From: Oscillospiraceae bacterium
GTDB lineage: Bacteria > Bacillota > Clostridia > Oscillospirales > Oscillospiraceae
Assembly (NCBI GenBank): GCA_020025595.1
Contig: JAHHRV010000004.1
Location: forward strand, 62,001-126,000
DNA length: 64,000 nucleotides
Reading direction: 5' to 3'
In this document: piece by piece, positions 61,468 to 64,000 of the stretch
Numbering within the stretch: the first letter of the stretch is position 1
Layout: each line of letters opens with the position of its first letter
Program-made: the position numbers and the translations under genes
Notes under the pieces: generated by a model
The model's input: the letters and a program-made list of their open reading frames with translations, nothing else
Database searches by the model: none
Told to the model about the DNA's origin: nothing

Positions 61468-62211
61468 ATGGAACCCATTTATCGCACACAATTTACCATA
61501 CCTGTCACAGATTGCGACTGTTTTGGAAGACTGAAGCCGTCTGCCATACTGGGCATGATCCAGCAGGCCGCCACCAACCAGTGCCTGCAGCTGAACATGG
61601 GCTGGGAGGACATGGCAAAGAAGAATATGTTCTGGGCAGTGATCCGACAGAAGGTGCATATCACCCGTCTGCCTTCCCACGACCAGCGCATCACGGTGGA
61701 GACCTGGCCCGGAAAAACCAGCCGGGTAGCCTATCCCCGTTCTGCCATCGCCTATGATGAAGAGGGCAACGAGCTGTTTCGTGCCATCAGCCTGTGGGTG
61801 CTGATGGATCTGACCACCAGAACCATGATCCTGCCCAATGACAGCGGCATCGTGGTTCCCGGATTGGTACGCGGAGACGAGCTGACCCTGCCCAGATCTC
61901 TGGCGGTGAAGCACCTGAGCGGACACGCCAGCCGTCAGGTCATGTATTCAGAGATGGATCTCAACTGCCACATGAACAACGCCCGGTACTTAGACTGGAT
62001 GATGGATCTGCTGCCCAGCTACTTCCACAAGGAGCACCCCATCAAGGAGTTCACCATCAACTACTCCAGCGAAGCCCGGGAAGCAGAACAGATCGATCTG
62101 CACTACGAGCTGAATCCCGAAGGGGAGATGATGCTGGAGGCCACGCGCACCCAGGATGATCCTTCCACAAACCACCATCGTGTTTTTGCCATCCACGCCA
62201 ATTTTGCGTGA
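61468..62211 (+). CDS. Acyl-ACP thioesterase (FatA-like)
   Basis: 247 aa from ATG 61468. Tandem hot-dog domains: N-terminal FTIPVTDCDCFGRLKPSAILGMIQQAA, and a second half with MDLNCHMNNARYLDWMMDLLP, which has the Asn-x-His pair of plant-like acyl-ACP thioesterases. It releases free fatty acids from acyl-ACP in the cytoplasm. Third gene of the LCP-gluQ operon. Confidence 0.92.
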   Translation: MEPIYRTQFTIPVTDCDCFGRLKPSAILGMIQQAATNQCLQLNMGWEDMAKKNMFWAVIRQKVHITRLPSHDQRITVETWPGKTSRVAYPRSAIAYDEEGNELFRAISLWVLMDLTTRTMILPNDSGIVVPGLVRGDELTLPRSLAVKHLSGHASRQVMYSEMDLNCHMNNARYLDWMMDLLPSYFHKEHPIKEFTINYSSEAREAEQIDLHYELNPEGEMMLEATRTQDDPSTNHHRVFAIHANFA

Positions 62212-62215
62212 GGTT

Positions 62216-62565
62216 TTGTCCACACCTGTGCACACAGCTGTGGACAACTGCTCATAACCTGGGGATTTCACCTAGGTTTTCCACTGAAATGCTGTGGACA
62301 AACCTGTGGACAATGTGGATAACTTGTGAAATCGACTGTGTATAACCCTCAGATCCTGCCGAAAACCTGTGGGTTTCTGTGGACAGATGTCAAATAAGCC
62401 GGGTTTTTCCCGGGGCATATGCCGTACAAACGCCCTGTTTTCACACTTTTCCACAGGTAAATCCGCACTACAGAGCGTGTGGATTGTGTGAATCTGATAA
62501 GAGCCTGCCGTATCGATGCGGCAGGCTCTTTTTTGCATCACCTGTGGATAACTCACATATCCACA
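62216..62565. other. Cluster of DnaA-box-like sites, candidate replication origin
   Basis: A gene-free region with two perfect DnaA boxes, TGTGGATAA at 62314-62322 and 62543-62551. One-mismatch sites lie at 62216-62224, 62239-62247, 62293-62301, 62305-62313, 62337-62345, 62447-62455 and 62557-62565, and weaker ones at 62378-62386 and near 62480. Four sites are packed into 62293-62322. AT-rich DNA follows (62570-62632). No dnaA gene is in the window, but the origin-linked rpmH block is 6 kb away. The origin assignment is inference. Confidence 0.55.
62501..62534 (+). terminator. Terminator of the LCP-gluQ-thioesterase operon
   Basis: GAGCCTGCCG/CGGCAGGCTC stem with an 8-nt loop and T6, embedded inside the DnaA-box cluster. 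Confidence 0.9.
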
Positions 62566-62701
62566 GGTTCGGCGATTTTTTGTTTGTATGCCGCAGGCCC
62601 CTCCGTTATAATAAAGTCCGAAATAACTGTAACATTCCGTCCGCCGGATTGTTATATGGGTGAACGGATTCCATCCCGGATGAGAAAGGAGGGCGGGCGC
62701 C

Positions 62702-63199
62702 ACGAACAGTAAGCTGTTAAACGAGCTGTACCTGAAATACGGTAAAGAAATCTATTGTTACTTATACACCATGTGTCAGGAGCAGGCTCTGGCGGAAGAC
62801 CTGACCCAGGAAACCTTCCTCAAGGCACTGCTTTCCCTCAGCGAAAGTCACACCAATATGAAGGCGTGGCTTTACATGGTGGCGAGAAATCTGTATCTGA
62901 ACCATCTGAAAAAGGAAAAAGCCCGCCTTCCCCTGGATACCCAGACGCAGCCGACAGATTCGCCCAATGCGCTGTCTCAGCTGATTCGGGAGGAACAGAA
63001 TGCTCAGCTGATTCGGGCAATGAACCAGCTCAGCTGGCAAAAACGGGAAATTCTTCAGCTGCAATATTTCGGTGGATTTTCTCAGAAGGAGATTGCGGCG
63101 ATTTTACACCTGACACCGGGCAATGTACGGGTTCTGGCTCTGCGGGCCAGACGGGAACTCAAAGAATATTTGGAGGCGAATGATTATGACATTTCGTGA
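62702..63199 (+). CDS. ECF-type RNA polymerase sigma factor with probable ACG start
   Basis: About 165 aa if begun at ACG 62702, which sits 9 bases after AAGGAGGG. Between the in-frame stop at 62681 and ATG 62771 there is no ATG, GTG or TTG; only CTG codons at 62714, 62726 and 62732. Starting at 62771 would lose the first sigma-2 helix (LNELYLKYGKEIYCYLYTM). Sigma-2 core: LAEDLTQETFLKAL and MKAWLYMVARNLYLNHLKKEK. Sigma-4: LSWQKREILQLQYFGGFSQKEIAAILHLTPGNVRVLALRARREL. It overlaps the anti-sigma gene by 14 bp. Confidence 0.85.
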   Translation, partial: TNSKLLNELYLKYGKEIYCYLYTMCQEQALAEDLTQETFLKALLSLSESHTNMKAWLYMVARNLYLNHLKKEKARLPLDTQTQPTDSPNALSQLIREEQNAQLIRAMNQLSWQKREILQLQYFGGFSQKEIAAILHLTPGNVRVLALRARRELKEYLEANDYDIS

Positions 63200-64000
63200 A
63201 ATCCTGAAGCTTTATCAGGACGGCAAGCTGGACGATACCCAGAAGCAGACCGTGGAATCTGAAATTGAAAAGCACGAGGCCATCAGTGACTATCTGTATG
63301 ATAACTCCCAAATTCCCGAATTGGAGGAACTGGGCGACGGGGATGCTCCGGAAGCCCCGGAGATGGACGAAGCCAGACGATTTACCGAGATGGTGAACAA
63401 ATCCATCCGCAAAGCATTCGTCAAAATGGGCGTGATCGTGGGCGGTGTGATCCTTGCGGCGGTGCTGGCAGTGATCTTTGTTCTGCCGGGGCTGGTATCC
63501 CGGTTCTATTACAACCCCAATCAGGTTGTGGGTACATCCAGCTATGATATTGATACCACCCGAATGTCTCTGGATCTGGCGGTTTTCACCGAGCTTTTTA
63601 TTCCCGGTGCATACCGTGACCTTGCTATTGCAGAGCCGCAAGGGTACGGCAGTTATCAGATCTCCATTCCCCAGACTCTTTCGATTACAGGTAATTTCAC
63701 AACCATCACCGGTAAACTGGAGCGAAACGATCTGACCCTGTATAACCCGGATGTGCTGAATTTCCCCACCGGAAATGCATTTGTGGGGTCGATTTGCCAG
63801 TACGAGCAAGGCCCTTGCGGTTCAGCAGAAGAATCCTTTGCACGGCTCCAGACCCTGGACGAAAAGCAGATGTACACCGCTTATTTTTCTTTGGATCAGC
63901 TGATGGACTACGAAACCCTTTGCAATGATCTGGGGGCTGAATCCGACCGCTGGTACGCAGTTTACACCGAGTTTGGTATGAACAAGGCCATGGGCTTTTA
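63186..64000 (+). CDS. Membrane anti-sigma factor (partial, 3' end outside window)
   Basis: At least 271 codons, open at the right edge. ATG 63186 has GGAGG 10 bases upstream inside the sigma gene. A helical cytoplasmic N-terminus (MTFREILKLYQDGKLDDTQ) is followed by an acidic linker and one membrane helix (about 82-104, GVIVGGVILAAVLAVIFVLPG). The extracellular part resembles sigma-factor regulator N/C domains (FYYNPNQ..., MSLDLAVFTELFIPG, WYAVYTEFGM). Overlap with the sigma gene and topology support an anti-sigma role. Confidence 0.85.
   Translation, partial: MTFREILKLYQDGKLDDTQKQTVESEIEKHEAISDYLYDNSQIPELEELGDGDAPEAPEMDEARRFTEMVNKSIRKAFVKMGVIVGGVILAAVLAVIFVLPGLVSRFYYNPNQVVGTSSYDIDTTRMSLDLAVFTELFIPGAYRDLAIAEPQGYGSYQISIPQTLSITGNFTTITGKLERNDLTLYNPDVLNFPTGNAFVGSICQYEQGPCGSAEESFARLQTLDEKQMYTAYFSLDQLMDYETLCNDLGAESDRWYAVYTEFGMNKAMGF

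Noticed and set aside
62771..63199. Sigma factor starting at ATG 62771
   Set aside because: This would remove the first sigma-2 helix and leaves the strong AAGGAGGG 80 bases away; the upstream frame is clearly homologous coding sequence.
1..64000. Prophage, insertion sequence, integron or defence island
   Set aside because: No transposase, integrase, phage structural or restriction/CRISPR/toxin-type genes were seen on either strand.

Overview
The window looks like a chromosomal segment of a strictly anaerobic, Gram-positive gut-type member of class Clostridia, most likely Oscillospirales/Ruminococcaceae-like. The evidence is the GlgC/GlgD pair of ADP-glucose pyrophosphorylase subunits, an rnfCDGEAB operon, a two-subunit M16 pair of the YmfF/YmfH type, an acyl-ACP thioesterase, Mini-RNase III (MrnC), RqcH and AGGAGG-type ribosome binding sites. 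The taxonomic placement is an inference; no rRNA gene is present.

Layout. 1-7.2 kb (minus): glycogen operon glgB-glgC-glgD-glgA plus a GH13 amylase that runs off the left edge. 7.4-9.7 kb: a GNAT acetyltransferase, divergent from a magnesium transporter (mgtE) that has a 24-codon leader ORF and a frameshift in an A7 tract. 9.7-10.5 kb: dapF. 10.6-19.9 kb (minus): a complete counterpart of the enigmatic Escherichia coli yhf operon in the order yhfZ-yhfY-(secreted serine hydrolase)-yhfU-yhfT-[terminator]-yhfV-yhfS-yhfX-yhfW, with a consensus promoter and a palindromic operator in front of yhfZ. 20.2-20.5 kb: tRNA-Met and tRNA-Glu back to back. 20.5-33.5 kb: housekeeping and membrane genes (XRE/membrane protein pair, lgt, ymfH, ymfF, prmA, cca, an acyltransferase, glyS). 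33.6-37 kb: gap with a palindromic operator, an alanyl-tRNA-editing type protein, a pyridoxal kinase. 37.2-45.4 kb (minus): a carbohydrate module of two ABC permeases, a lipoprotein binding protein, a membrane-anchored AraC regulator, a BNR/sialidase-like protein and a DapA-family aldolase/lyase. 45.7-50.8 kb (minus): rnfCDGEAB. 51-53 kb: glmM and a left-handed beta-helix protein. 53.2-56.3 kb (minus): rpmH-rnpA-yidD-yidC-jag, normally an origin-proximal block. 56.3-59 kb: rqcH, mrnC and a Gx-transporter-like protein. 59.1-64 kb (plus): LCP ligase, gluQ, acyl-ACP thioesterase, a dense cluster of DnaA-box-like sites, and an ECF sigma/anti-sigma pair.

The parts most worth following are: the yhf operon with its added extracellular lipoprotein hydrolase, which looks like a complete uptake-and-degradation module for an unknown substrate; the mgtE leader, where an acidic/proline leader peptide and a slippery A7 frameshift occur in one transcript; the DnaA-box cluster at 62.2-62.6 kb, a candidate replication origin separated from rpmH; and an ECF sigma gene whose only well-placed start codon is ACG. 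Gene orientation switches from mostly minus to plus at about 59.1 kb, which fits an origin nearby but does not prove it.
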